Source of the DNA: Rhizobium mesoamericanum STM3625 | Lineage (GTDB): Bacteria; Pseudomonadota; Alphaproteobacteria; Rhizobiales; Rhizobiaceae | Length of the DNA: 64,000 bases | NCBI RefSeq assembly: GCF_000312665.1 | Contig: NZ_HF536773.1 | Location: 1,049,468 to 1,113,467 of the forward strand | Direction of reading: 5' to 3' | Shown: positions 34,995 to 44,878 of the stretch, piece after piece | Numbering within the stretch: the stretch's first letter is position 1 | Layout of the letters: each line of letters opens with the position of its first letter | Program-made: the position numbers and the translations under genes | Notes under the pieces: model-generated | The model's database searches: none | What the model was told of the DNA's origin: nothing | Seen by the model: the letters and a program-made list of their open reading frames with translations, nothing else

Positions 34995-36122
34995 TTATTC
35001 ACGCTCGACTTTCTTGCCGAGTTCCTCGGTACTTCTTGCGGGAAACCCCATCAAGCGCTCATACTCCATCTCCGGAATACCATAAGAACCGTTGGCTTTC
35101 AGCATAAGGCCGTCCCGATCCACGACGATCACCTTTCCACGTACCGACCGGATAAGCTTCTCACCTTCCAGGAAGGGAAGCGCGGTTGTTACTCCCGCAC
35201 GCCGGACACCGAGCATGGCAGACAGTTGGTCCTGGGTGAGCTGCAGCACATGGCCGTCTGACCGATCGTCAAGCATGAGCAGCAAGCGGGCAAGTCTCTG
35301 CTCGATCGTATAGAGGCTGCTGGCAAGGGCGGTATAGCTAATCTGAATTGCGAACGATCTGGAAAACGACGACAAAAGAGAACGCAACTGAGGTGCCCTG
35401 TGCGTGAGACGGAGAAAACTGTCGACGTCGATGCACTGAGCGGTCCCTTCGATCTGCACCATGAGCTTGTAGGGAGTGCTCCAATCACCTTCCAACAGCC
35501 CGGTGCCAGTTACCCCTTCGTGCCCGATGAGGCCAACCTCCACCTGTGAGCCGCCCAGGGAGGAAGCGATCACCGATACGACACCGGTTTCGATAAAGAA
35601 AATCGTCCTTATTTCTTCGAACTGCTGCTCGAGGACCTCACCTTTGTTGAGCTGAACCGGTTTCAGAAATGGCCGGATAAAACCATGTTCACGGATCGAG
35701 AGCGCGGAAAGAACGAGGTTCTTTTGTGCGCGCGATACCTTTTTAACCGAACTTCGGCAGGCTGTAAGGGCACCGTAGATGGCCTTCTTGTCAAACGGCT
35801 TCTCAACGAAGATCTGATCTGCAAAGCGGGGCGGAACAACGTCGCGGCTGTAGCCGGTCGCAAAATAGAACGGGATGTTGCGCTTCAAGAGCTCGTCCGC
35901 AACGGGAAACACCATCACTCCCCCCAGATTGATATCCAGAATGGCAGCGTCAATACGCGAAGACCCTTCGATATGGGCCAGCGCTCGTTCGACGCTGGGT
36001 GCCGGACCAATAGTGTTGACTCCGATCTCCGCCAGCTTCGATGCGAGATCGCTGGCCAAAGCAAACTCGTCCTCAACGACAAGGACGACCTTTCCTTCGA
36101 GCTCGCCAAGAGCGGTCGTCAT
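34995..36122 (-). CDS. REC-CRP/FNR fusion transcription regulator
   Basis: 375 residues from ATG 36122. Residues 1-125 are a receiver (VLVVEDEFALASD, Asp in AAILDINLGG, FATGY, VEKPF). Residues about 150-270 are a cyclic-nucleotide-binding-like beta-roll (LNKGEVLEQQFEEIRTIFFIETGVVSVI, GLIGHEGVTGT). The C-terminal winged helix is of the Crp type (LTQDQLSAMLGVRRAGVTTAL). A phosphorylated receiver attached to a CRP module is uncommon. It is transcribed away from cphA and is the likely local regulator. Confidence 0.88.
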   Translation of the reverse strand: MTTALGELEGKVVLVVEDEFALASDLASKLAEIGVNTIGPAPSVERALAHIEGSSRIDAAILDINLGGVMVFPVADELLKRNIPFYFATGYSRDVVPPRFADQIFVEKPFDKKAIYGALTACRSSVKKVSRAQKNLVLSALSIREHGFIRPFLKPVQLNKGEVLEQQFEEIRTIFFIETGVVSVIASSLGGSQVEVGLIGHEGVTGTGLLEGDWSTPYKLMVQIEGTAQCIDVDSFLRLTHRAPQLRSLLSSFSRSFAIQISYTALASSLYTIEQRLARLLLMLDDRSDGHVLQLTQDQLSAMLGVRRAGVTTALPFLEGEKLIRSVRGKVIVVDRDGLMLKANGSYGIPEMEYERLMGFPARSTEELGKKVERE

Positions 36123-36352
36123 AGAAGATCTGCCTCCCGGGCATAATAATTTTAGACAACCAACGCACATACTGATGAGCCTGTTCCGCAGCCTCCGTCG
36201 GATGAGTTGCGGCACCCGGATAGAAGCCAACCAAGCGCATCGGCACGAAGCACCGTCCGCTTCAACAGTGCGGTTCCGTGCTATCTCGGAACCGGAATGT
36301 GAGAATGCGGTTGTCATGGATCAAAGTTCCATCAAAATCGCGGAGGAGCAGC
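36123..36352. promoter_or_regulatory. Divergent promoter region of cphA and the REC-CRP gene, with an FNR/FixK-like site
   Basis: TTGTCATGGATCAA (36311-36324) fits TTGnn-N4-ATCAA with one good half and one imperfect half of an FNR/FixK box. It lies about 28 bases before the cphA ATG. The copy at 25597-25760 keeps a weaker version. A CRP-type protein encoded next door makes this a credible site. Confidence 0.45.
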
Positions 36353-39133
36353 ATGAAATCCCACAACACCGTCAGGAACGAGCGGGCGGTGGGACCCATG
36401 GATGTGCGCGAGGCGACCATCTATCGCGGACCGCACCTTTACAGCCAAACACCAATGATCCGGATCCAGCTGGACCTGGGAACGCTGGAGCAGTATCCGA
36501 CGAACCGCCTTCCAGGCTTTGCGGAAAAGCTGACGAGGCTGCTTCCCAGGCTCGACCGACACGGCTGCTGCTACGGCGAAGCCGGTGGTTTTCTCCGCCG
36601 CATGGCGGAAGGAACCTGGCTTGGGCACGTGGCCGAGCATGTCGCCCTCGAATTGCAGAACATGGTGGGGGCCGACGTTGCCAGGGGAAAAACTCGTTCG
36701 GTGGCGGGCGAGAAGGGCGTTTACAACGTTATGTACGCCTATCAGGACGAGGAGGTTGGCCTATTGGCCGGGCGGTTTGCGCTGGAACTGGTGGGTAGTC
36801 TGCTGCCGCCAGAGCTGCATGGAGTGTCAAACCTCGAGAAAATTGCGGTTTCTTCACTCGACGCGTTCGACCTTGCCGGTGGGCTCGACGTTCTGCGATC
36901 GCTTCATCGGGACCGGGCGTTCGGCCCAACCACGGCATCTCTGATCAAGGAGGCTGAGGCGCGTGGCATTCCCTGGCGTCGACTCGACTCAAGCAGCCTA
37001 GTGCAACTGGGCTACGGCAAGCATCTCCGGCGCATCAGGGCTGGCTGCAGTACGCTCACCTCGGAAATAGCCGCTGAAATTGCCAGCGACAAGGATCTGA
37101 CATGCAAGCTGCTGCATGAGGCGGGGCTTCCCGTTCCACGCAGTTTCATTGTCGAAGACGTCCCGGACGCAGTGCGCGCCGCAAGGCGCCTTCGTTTTCC
37201 CGTCGTCACTAAGCCGGTCGATGGCAACCATGGTCGCGGCGTCAATATTGGCCTGGTGAGCGATGAGGAGGTGACGTGGGGTTTCCTACAAGCGTAGGCG
37301 CATAGTCCATCGGTCCTTATCGAGCAGCAATTGACCGGCGCGGACCACCGCATTCTGGTCGTGGGCGGAAAACTCGTCGCCGCGGCGAAGCGAGTTCCCG
37401 CACAAGTCACCGGCGACGGACGATCGACGATCCGGGAACTGATTGAACAGGTGAACCGGGATCCACGTCGCGGCGAAGGGCACGAAGCAGCGCTGACCAA
37501 GATCGTGGTGGATGACTGCCTGCTGCATTTCATCGCGCGATCGGATCTCAGCCTTTCAAGCGTGCCTGCCAGGAACGAGCCGGTGGTGCTGCTGCCAACA
37601 GCCAATCTTTCGACCGGCGGCATTGCAGTCGACTGCACCGACCTGGTTCACCCCGACAACGCACTGATTGCCTGCCGGGCGGCACAGATCGTCGGTCTCG
37701 ACATTGCTGGCATCGATTTTATCGCGCCGGACATTGGCCGGTCTGTCCTCGAAACAGGTGGTGGCATTATTGAGGTCAACGCCGGGCCCGGTTTCCGCAT
37801 GCATCTTTATCCCTCCCAGGGACGGACCCGTAACGTCGCGAAGCCGGTTCTCGACCTTCTTTATCCGCAGGGAACGCCCTCGAGCGTTCCGGTATTCGCC
37901 GTTACGGGCACGAATGGCAAGACGACCACTGCCCTGATGCTTGCTCATATTCTCTCGGCCGATGGCCAGAAGGTGGGGCTGACCACGAGCACCGGCATAT
38001 AGATAGACGGCCGGCGGATCATGAGCGGGGACTGCACCGGGCCCAAAAGCGCCCGAGTGGTCCTTGCCGAGCCGACCATCGACGTGGCGGTGCTCGAAAC
38101 GGCCCGGGGCGGCATCCTTCGTGAGGGCCTGGCCTTCGAGCATTGCGACGTCGGTTGCGTGACGAACGTGGCGAGCGATCATCTCGGTCTGAAGGGCATT
38201 GCGACCGTTGAGGATCTCGCTGCTGTAAAGTCCATCGTGGTCGAGTCGGTCAGGCGGGGTGGATGGAGCATTCTCAACGCCGACAACATACATACGGCTG
38301 CAATGCGCGAGGAAGCAGGCGGTCAGCTGTGCTACTTCACGACACAGCCGCAGGACCACTGGCCCGATTTCCTGAAGGATCATGTTCGGGAAGGCGGCAA
38401 AGCCGTCGCTTGCGACCTGGCATCCAGGCGGCAGGACATACTGCTTTACGATGGCGGCCAGACGATGCTGGCCGCCACGGCGGGTGAAATTCCGGCGACC
38501 CTTGGCGGCCTGGCCGGCTTCAACGTCGAGAACTCGCTTGCGGCGGCGGCGATGGCCTATTGCGCCGGCATCGCGTTGCCGGTGGTCCGCAACGCGCTGA
38601 GCACCTTCGGCACCTCGTTCGAGCAGTCTCCCGGCCGCCTGAACATCATCGAACGGCATGGTTTAAGGATCATCGTCGACTATGCCCATAATCCCGACGG
38701 TCTGCGCGCACTCGGCGGGCTTGTCGAAAAGCTCAAAGCGGAGCACCGCAGCTGCATCGGCGTGATCGGGATCGCGGGTGATCGGCGTGATGAAGACATC
38801 TTGGAAATGGGCAGGCTTTCTGGTGGCGTCTTCGACAAGTTGATCCTGAAGGAAGATGGCGATCCACGTGGCCGGCCCGCCGGTGAGGTGGCCTCTATCC
38901 TGATGGAAGGAGCGAGACGTGCGAGTTTCCCGCTTGAGAATATCGAAATCGTCCTGAGCGAAAGACGAGCCGTCGACAAGGCTCTCGCTGTGGCGCTGGA
39001 AAATGATCTCGTGGTCGTCACTGCTGACGATGTGGGTAAAGTCTGGCAGCAGGCATCTCGTCAAGTCCGCAGGCGCAAAAAGGGCTTCGTTCCCCCCGAG
39101 ATGACGATGAAGACCGAGGCGAGGACGTCCTGA
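36353..39133 (+). pseudogene. cphA: Cyanophycin synthetase interrupted by two in-frame TAG codons
   Basis: One frame of 927 codons including the stop, usual CphA length, starts at ATG 36353 (GGAGGAG upstream). N-terminal domain, ATP-grasp (FPVVTKPVDGNHGRGVNIG), and Mur-ligase-like domain (P-loop GTNGKTTT, later DYAHNPDG) are all present. TAG at 37295-37297 falls within ATP-grasp between GFLQA and AHSPSVLIEQ; TAG at 38000-38002 lies after the P-loop between TSTGI and IDGRRI. The frame is kept across both, so these are point nonsense changes, not frameshifts. CphA joins Asp and Arg into cyanophycin with ATP. Unless ambers are suppressed, no full protein forms. Confidence 0.9.
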
Positions 39134-40002
39134 TGTGGTCGATCATTCTACATGGCGGCGCCAAGACCATTGCTGAAAATGATGCGCCCGCGAACCGTTC
39201 CGGCTGCCGACGAGCGTTGGTGGCAGGAGTGGAGATCCTGCGGAACGGCGGAAACAGTGTGGATGCCGTTGAAGCCGCGGTTCGCGTTCTGGAAGATGAT
39301 CCGACCTTCAATGCCGGCTATGGCAGCGCACGCAATTCCGATGGCGAGGTGGAAATGTGCGCCGCGCTGATGGAAGGAGCGGGCTTTCACGTCGGAGCTG
39401 TGGCCGTTGCCAAGGGGCTGCGCAATCCAATCTCTGTCGCCAAGGCGATGCTCTATGAAGAGCCCGTTCTGATTGCCAGCGACGGTGCAAGAGCCTTCGC
39501 GACCGAGGCGGGCGAGCTGCTCTGCGACCCCGACGCAATGATAGCTGTGCCCAAACGATCGGCACATGAGGAAAGGGGGCACGATACAGTTGGCTGTCTT
39601 GCTCTTGACGGAAGCGGCCGTATTGCGGCAGCCGTCTCCACGGGCGGCCTTGAGGGCGCGCCGCCGGGAAGGGTCGGCGACTCGCCGCAGCCTGGCTGCG
39701 GCTTTTACTGCGACGACAATATCGGCGGCGTCGTCTTCTCCGGCGATGGTGAGCAGATCGCGCGAATGATCCTGGCCGCCCGTGTGATGCAGGCGCTGGA
39801 GGATCTTTCGCCCGACCAGGCGGTTGAGGCGGCGCTGGCTCATCTGGAGCGCACCGGCGGCGAAGCGGGCGGCATCGTATTGACGCCCGATGGGAAGTTC
39901 GGCTGGGCCCATAGCAGCGAAGATTTCGCGGTGGCTTTTGCAAGCAGCGCCCATCCTGATCCCCAGATCTACCTGAGAAAGGGGGAAACGCGCCGTGGCT
40001 AA
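39133..40002 (+). CDS. iaaA: Isoaspartyl dipeptidase / plant-type asparaginase
   Basis: 289 residues. Ntn-hydrolase of the asparaginase 2 family: ILHGGA start, GGNSVDAVEAAV, FNAGYGSARNSDGEVEM, and the autocleavage point GHDTVG with nucleophile Thr152, then STGG and GRVGDSP. It splits beta-Asp-Arg dipeptides released from cyanophycin. The start overlaps the cphA stop (TGATG), and its own end overlaps cphB by 8 bases. Unlike cphA it is intact. Confidence 0.93.
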   Translation: MWSIILHGGAKTIAENDAPANRSGCRRALVAGVEILRNGGNSVDAVEAAVRVLEDDPTFNAGYGSARNSDGEVEMCAALMEGAGFHVGAVAVAKGLRNPISVAKAMLYEEPVLIASDGARAFATEAGELLCDPDAMIAVPKRSAHEERGHDTVGCLALDGSGRIAAAVSTGGLEGAPPGRVGDSPQPGCGFYCDDNIGGVVFSGDGEQIARMILAARVMQALEDLSPDQAVEAALAHLERTGGEAGGIVLTPDGKFGWAHSSEDFAVAFASSAHPDPQIYLRKGETRRG

Positions 40003-40825
40003 GGAAACGAAGACCGGAAAATCCGGCCGCGGCACCCTGATCATCATTGGCGGGCACGAGGATCACAATGACCACCGGGTCATTCTGAAGGAGGTGGCGA
40101 GCCGCATCAAGGACGGCAAGCTCGTGTTGGCAACGGTGGCCTCGCACGAACCCGACGGCTATCTCGAGAAATATCGGTCGTCCTTTGCCGCTCTCGGCGT
40201 GCCTGACGTGACAGAACTCTACATCGATGAGCGGGACCAGGCGGCGATGGACGACAAGCTCGAGAGGCTAAGGCAGGTCAAAGCGGTGTTTTTCTCCGGG
40301 GGCGACCAGCTGCGCATCACCAGCCTGATCGGGGATACCCCCATCTACCGGCAGATTCACGACATCTTCGCCGACGGAGGGGTCATTGCGGGAACCTCAG
40401 CGGGCGCTTCGGCAATGAGTGAGACGATGCTGGTTCGCGGCCGGAATGCCTCCTCCTTCCGCATCGGCGACATCAGCATGGCCACCGGCCTCGGACTTCT
40501 CCCGAACGTAATCATCGACCAGCATTTTGCCGAACGCGGGAGGATCGGACGCCTTATCGGCGCTGTTTCGCAGAACCCGCGCGTGCTCGGCATTGGAATC
40601 GATGAGGACACAGCGATCGTCGTTCAGGGTCATCAGTTCAGGGTAATAGGCAGTGGAGCCGTCTATCTCGTCGACGGCGGTGATGTCACTCATTCGAACA
40701 TTGCCGAGGCCTCTACTGAAGAAGCTCTGTCGATCTACGATCTCAGGCTTCACGTGCTGAGTTCTGGCGACACATTCGACCTCGAAACACGTCGACCTGT
40801 CCGGGAGCCACATAAGGAAGGCTGA
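39995..40825 (+). CDS. cphB: Cyanophycinase
   Basis: 276 residues from a GTG. The S51 serine-peptidase fold has TLIIIGGHED near the start, FFSGGDQLRITS, the nucleophile Ser135 in GTSAGAS, and DQHFAERGRIGRL. It is an exopeptidase that cuts cyanophycin to beta-Asp-Arg, passed to the isoaspartyl dipeptidase. With cphA broken, the pair may serve to use cyanophycin made by another copy or taken up from outside (inference). Confidence 0.94.
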   Translation: MAKETKTGKSGRGTLIIIGGHEDHNDHRVILKEVASRIKDGKLVLATVASHEPDGYLEKYRSSFAALGVPDVTELYIDERDQAAMDDKLERLRQVKAVFFSGGDQLRITSLIGDTPIYRQIHDIFADGGVIAGTSAGASAMSETMLVRGRNASSFRIGDISMATGLGLLPNVIIDQHFAERGRIGRLIGAVSQNPRVLGIGIDEDTAIVVQGHQFRVIGSGAVYLVDGGDVTHSNIAEASTEEALSIYDLRLHVLSSGDTFDLETRRPVREPHKEG

Positions 40826-41001
40826 TTCCCGTGTGCGCTTCCGCGCCACGCCGGCTGACGTCAGCACAGCGGAGCTATCGCGGTCCTCGACGCCCGCTGC
40901 GCCATTGCCTTTGCCCGTCCCTGGCAAATGCATCCGTTAAAGCATGCGGCAGGTCTTCTGGGACCGCTGTTCCGCAAGGCTCAAAACGCGGCGGCGATTG
41001 C

Positions 41002-41043
41002 GCAGTAGTTATAATGTTTCTGCGCGAAAATTATAACTACTGC
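41002..41043. repeat. Palindrome 1: 14-base perfect arms, 14-base loop
   Basis: GCAGTAGTTATAAT (41002-41015) is the exact reverse complement of ATTATAACTACTGC (41030-41043). The core 41010-41035 is closely related to palindrome 2. It may be an operator or a recombinase-type site. Confidence 0.7.
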
Positions 41044-41064
41044 ATTGACACACCCCAGGGAAGG

Positions 41065-41090
41065 TATAATGTTCTTGCGAAAACATTATA
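41065..41090. repeat. Palindrome 2: 9-base perfect arms, 8-base spacer
   Basis: TATAATGTT (41065-41073) and AACATTATA (41082-41090) flank CTTGCGAA. The left arm contains a perfect TATAAT. A TTGACA at 41045-41050 is 14 bases away, shorter than ideal. Shares TATAATGTT, TGCG and the TTATA end with palindrome 1. Confidence 0.7.
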
Positions 41091-41201
41091 GCTTGGTGGT
41101 CCTCTGGAGTAAACGTAAAGCGTTTCAAGAAGCGGCCTCCCCTGGGCCGTGCCGAGGTGGCCAGCCAAAGGGCCGCGGCGCCGAAGGAAAAAATACCGAT
41201 A

Positions 41202-42269
41202 ATGAAAGAGATCGACCTCGCATACCGAACGATGTTTGCGGAGCTGGCGCAGCGTTCGCTCGATGCGCAGTTCCACGCGGACTTCCCCCTGGAGGGCCGT
41301 TTCGTCACCGTCCCCGTTAAGGGTCGCGAGTATTGGTACTTCGATCTACCTACTCCAAACGGCGACAAGCGAAGTTATGTCGGCCCGCACAGCGACGAAG
41401 AGATCACGGCGCGGGTGAAAGCCCACAAGGAGATCAAGGACAACATCAGGGAGCGCCGGCGCATGGTTAGCTCGTTGCGCCGTGCTGGTCTCCCCGGCCC
41501 GGACCCGTTCGCAGGCGACATCACGAAGGCCCTTGCGGACGCCGGATTGTTCCAACTGCGGGCAGTCCTGATCGGGTCGGTCGGATTCGGCACCTATGCG
41601 GGCCTTCTCGGCGTTCGGCTGCCCTCGTCGGCAATGCAAACCGGTGATGCCGATTTTGCCCAGGACTTCGCAATCGCGGCCGGAGTGCAGGACAGTTTAC
41701 CGCCAGTGCTGGAAATCCTAAGGTCGGTCGACGACAGCTTCCGAGCGGTCCCACATCCATCGGACCAGGCGAAAGTCGTCGCATTCTCGAACAGCAAAGG
41801 CTACCGGGTCGAGTTCCTCACGGGAAACCGGGGTTCAGACGACTACACGGGTAAGCCGTCGCTCATGCCCGCCCTGGGCGGCGCGTCGGCGGAAAACCTG
41901 CGATTTCTCGACTACCTCATCTACGAGCCTGTTCGCACGGTGCTTCTCCATCGTGAAGGCGTAAACGTCCTTGTCCCGGCTCCCGAGAGATATGCAGTCC
42001 ATAAGCTCATCGTGGCATCCAGACGGGTCGCAGACGCGCTCGGACGTGCCAAGGCGGACAAAGACCGATCTCAGGCTGCCTTGCTCTTCGAAGCGCTCGT
42101 CGAGACACGTCAAGGCGACGTGTTGGCCGATGCCTATGAGGAGGCGTGGCAGAGGGGACCGTCATGGCAGGAAGGGATCACCAGCAGCCTTAGGAGGCTT
42201 CCCGATAGCGGCAAAAAGGCACTCGCAAAGGCTCTCGGAATGAACGCGGATCATTTCGACAAGAAGTGA
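41202..42269 (+). CDS. Nucleotidyltransferase-fold protein (GSU2403/NTP_transf_8-like)
   Basis: 355 residues from ATG 41202, with GAAGGA upstream. A helical N-terminus (ERRRMVSSLRRAGLPGPDPF) precedes the nucleotidyltransferase core: IGSVGFGTYAGLLG with Gly-Ser at 125-126, and the metal pair Asp149/Asp151 in TGDADFA. YRVEFLTGNRG may provide the third acidic position. Relatives are of unknown function, some probably toxin- or defence-like. The palindrome pair just upstream suggests tight control. Confidence 0.75.
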   Translation: MKEIDLAYRTMFAELAQRSLDAQFHADFPLEGRFVTVPVKGREYWYFDLPTPNGDKRSYVGPHSDEEITARVKAHKEIKDNIRERRRMVSSLRRAGLPGPDPFAGDITKALADAGLFQLRAVLIGSVGFGTYAGLLGVRLPSSAMQTGDADFAQDFAIAAGVQDSLPPVLEILRSVDDSFRAVPHPSDQAKVVAFSNSKGYRVEFLTGNRGSDDYTGKPSLMPALGGASAENLRFLDYLIYEPVRTVLLHREGVNVLVPAPERYAVHKLIVASRRVADALGRAKADKDRSQAALLFEALVETRQGDVLADAYEEAWQRGPSWQEGITSSLRRLPDSGKKALAKALGMNADHFDKK

Positions 42270-43087
42270 GAAGGCTGACGTTGCAGGCCAGCTTTGCGAT
42301 CATCTCGGCGCGTCCCGACGGAAGGGTAGCATTTTGACCAGCGGAGTGTTCCATTTGCGAGCTCGCAGGCCAGAAGCCTTTTGGCACTTCATAACGGCGG
42401 TTGGACTGGAGCCGAAACCTGGGCGACTGCGGCGCCAGATAAGCGAGCAGGCAATCGCCAAGATCAGAAACGCGCTCGCGACCGCAGTAGCGGAGGCTCT
42501 CCTTAAAGGGGTCGACCACTGGTGGCCGAAAGCGATGAATAGGCGCAGCGCTCCACCGGTATTAATGCATGGTCTAGAGTTGTGGGGAAAACTCTCTGTC
42601 CCAATTGAAGCGTCGCCTTGCCTCAAGCAAAGATGAGGAAAATCCGAGGAGTCCTCACGAAATGCTGTCTGGATTGGCGACACTTACCATCGCGGATGAC
42701 GCCTACAGCGAACACGTTGCGTTTGAACTCACCGACCAATCCGGACTGATCTTCGCACGTCAGGAACTTCTGGTGCAAGCAAAGTGCGCCCGGAACGTGC
42801 GCTTGTCACTTTTGACCGCCCGATCGGAACATGCCATCCGCATCGGCAATATCGATGCAAGCTGCGCCAATTTTTCGATCCTCCAAGACCTTACGCCCCG
42901 CTGATCCAAGCCATTGGTGCGCAAGCGGCGATCGCCCCCCAAAGGCGCTGATCAGAGCGTCTTCGCAACAAGCCCAGCGCGAACGCACGGGTCTCCTCGC
43001 TCTTCGGCGGCTTCTTCAGTGGCTTGGCGTCTCATCAGGATAGCCAAGCCTCAAGTAGAGCCTTCGGGTGAAGCACCCGCTCCGATT
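42270..43087. other. Spacer with weak small frames
   Basis: About 820 bases between the nucleotidyltransferase gene and the QueA-like gene. The only frame I would keep is 42662-42904 (listed). A plus-strand frame at 42334-42636 overlaps it and lacks any family pattern. Confidence 0.4.
42662..42904 (+). CDS. Hypothetical small protein
   Basis: 80 residues from ATG 42662 (GAGGAG about 10 bases upstream). The sequence has alternating hydrophobic residues (HVAFELTDQSGLIFARQELLVQ) that could form beta strands. No family recognised; a start at 42605 is also possible. Confidence 0.35.
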   Translation: MLSGLATLTIADDAYSEHVAFELTDQSGLIFARQELLVQAKCARNVRLSLLTARSEHAIRIGNIDASCANFSILQDLTPR

Positions 43088-44131
43088 CTATTCGCGCGAT
43101 AGAAGCGTGGGTTGGCGATGAAGCAACACGGAATCACCGAATTCGTGCGTGCGATAGCGGCACGCGGTGAGGGTCGCCGAGGCCCTCGCAAGTCGATCAT
43201 CCTCGGCAAAGGCACGCAGGAGCTCGAAATGGCTTTCCCCAGGCTGGTGGACACCCGTGAGAACCGCATCGACGACGCGAAGCCGCGTGCCTCGGCCGAT
43301 CCGCCCCGTCGCAACGCCCCCTCCGGCACTCACATTGCCGTCGCAATCGGTGGCCGCCTCAAGCGCGCGCACGACGCTTGTGCCGATCGCGACGATACGG
43401 CCACCACGGAGCTTCGCCCGTGCGATCTCGACGGCGGTATGCCTCGGGATGTAGTACGGCTCGTCGAATGGAAGACGCAAGTCGAGCGCTGGATCGCCAG
43501 TGGAAGAAACGCCCGCGGCATGCGTGAGAGTTGAAAAACCAACGGCGCGCCGACGCCAGGCTTGCAGCGTGTGCCAGTCGAGTGCGAAGCTTGCCGACGG
43601 CGCCTCGAACGCGACCGGCGCGGCAGCTATCTTCGTCCAGACATCCCATAATGGCAATGGTTCGGCAACATGGGCGTATTGGATCGGCCGACCGTGCCGT
43701 GCCAGTCCTGCAAACACGGCTGCCCGGTTGCTTAAAAAGCGCAGTTCCAGAAGGCGAGGATGGCCAAGAAGCCGCTCTATCATGGCTTCGAGCGGGCCGA
43801 GCCGGAGACGATCGCCCACCGACAGCCCAGGTGGAGGCAGCCGGTCCTCCGTGCGTGTGTGGTGGTCGCCCGAGCCGAAGGCAATCGCCACGAAACGGGC
43901 GGGATCCGAAAGTGACAGCCAGCCTGCAAGGCGGATCTCGATGAGCTTGTCACTCGGGAGATGGGTGCCGTGTAGGCTCGCTGGCAAGGTCGCGGCGTCA
44001 TTGGCGATAACCAGATCGCCGGGATCAAATAAAGTTTCGAACTTAGCGCGCTGCAGGTGACGCATCGAGCCGTCCGCCTCTATGACGAGCAGCCTTGCTG
44101 AGTGCCGGTCCAGCCGGTCAGCGGCAATCAT
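43088..44131 (-). CDS. QueA-like S-adenosylmethionine:tRNA ribosyltransferase-isomerase paralogue
   Basis: 347 residues. The QueA outline is clear: RLLVIEADGS, FDPGDLVIANDAATLPASL, HGRPIQYAHVAEPLPLWDVW, AGVSSTGDPALDLRLPFDEPYYIP and GTSVVRALEAA. Several normally strict stretches are changed: the usual LHVGxGTF block reads LRLPFDEPYY. True QueA finishes queuosine in tRNA wobble positions. This divergent copy is coupled by ATGA to an SDR gene behind a SoxR box, so it may have another role. Confidence 0.8.
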   Translation of the reverse strand: MIAADRLDRHSARLLVIEADGSMRHLQRAKFETLFDPGDLVIANDAATLPASLHGTHLPSDKLIEIRLAGWLSLSDPARFVAIAFGSGDHHTRTEDRLPPPGLSVGDRLRLGPLEAMIERLLGHPRLLELRFLSNRAAVFAGLARHGRPIQYAHVAEPLPLWDVWTKIAAAPVAFEAPSASFALDWHTLQAWRRRAVGFSTLTHAAGVSSTGDPALDLRLPFDEPYYIPRHTAVEIARAKLRGGRIVAIGTSVVRALEAATDCDGNVSAGGGVATGRIGRGTRLRVVDAVLTGVHQPGESHFELLRAFAEDDRLARASATLTACRYRTHEFGDSVLLHRQPTLLSRE

Positions 44132-44847
44132 ACATGGGCCCCGATGGCAAACGCATTAACCAGCAGCCCGTCTAGCATCTTTTCGATAATCTCGGCAGCG
44201 GCCAGCTCTGGGGCCTTCAAGTTGGACGGATCGGAATCCGGCAGCGCCAGCGCGTGCAGTGGAGTGTCCATGTCCCCAGGATCAAGCGCCAGGAGCCTTA
44301 TGCCGTCGGCTTTCGCCTCCTCATCCCAAATCGCTGTGAGATGGGCAAGAGCGGCCTTGCTCGTACCGTAGGCACCCCAACCGGGATAGGGGTTCACCGC
44401 CGCATCGCTTGAGATGTTGATCACCAGGGCGCCGCGGCCTGCACGTGCGGACGCTGCAAGTGCGCCGAATAACGCTTTCGTCAACCGGAATGCGCCGACA
44501 AGGTTGACGGCGAGCGCCGATTCCATGTCCTCGCAATCGGTATCCGCAAGAAGCGCCAGGGGGACAGGGCCAAGGCTTGACGCATTGTTGATCAGGACGT
44601 CGAGCCCGCCGATGCGTGCCGTGATCTGCAACGCGATTGCGTAGATGTCCTCCTTCTTACCGACGTCGCCGACAATGCCGTGCGCCCCGGTTTCGTCAGC
44701 GATGCGTTCGACGTTCGCAGTGGTCCGGGCAATGAAAGCAACGCACGCACCCTTTGCTGTAAGCTGTCGCACTAGCGCCAATCCGAGGCCGGACGTGCCG
44801 CCGGTGACCGCCACGCGAAGTCCCTTAAGATCGTCATTCGTTCGCAT
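44128..44847 (-). CDS. SDR-family oxidoreductase under SoxR control
   Basis: 239 residues from ATG 44847 (AAGGAG upstream). TGGTSGLG cofactor loop, INNAS, Ser in VINISSDA and YGTSK catalytic motif. Its promoter contains the SoxR box, so it is probably induced by redox-active compounds and may reduce a quinone or other carbonyl. Confidence 0.9.
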   Translation of the reverse strand: MRTNDDLKGLRVAVTGGTSGLGLALVRQLTAKGACVAFIARTTANVERIADETGAHGIVGDVGKKEDIYAIALQITARIGGLDVLINNASSLGPVPLALLADTDCEDMESALAVNLVGAFRLTKALFGALAASARAGRGALVINISSDAAVNPYPGWGAYGTSKAALAHLTAIWDEEAKADGIRLLALDPGDMDTPLHALALPDSDPSNLKAPELAAAEIIEKMLDGLLVNAFAIGAHV

Positions 44848-44878
44848 TGTCACTGCTCCTTCAATCCTCATGGAACAA

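Larger units (their letters stand above)
40826..41201. other. Spacer with two related palindromes before the nucleotidyltransferase gene
   Basis: 376 bases. The first 170 hold nothing recognised. Two palindromes (41002-41043 and 41065-41090) are listed separately. No small gene is supported. Confidence 0.55.

Noticed and set aside
37280..37340. Frameshift in cphA
   Set aside because: Codon positions before and after the TAG are in the same frame, so only a nonsense codon is present.
36353..39133. Pyrrolysine at the two TAG codons
   Set aside because: Neither site is in a methyltransferase context, and pyrrolysine use is not known in rhizobia.
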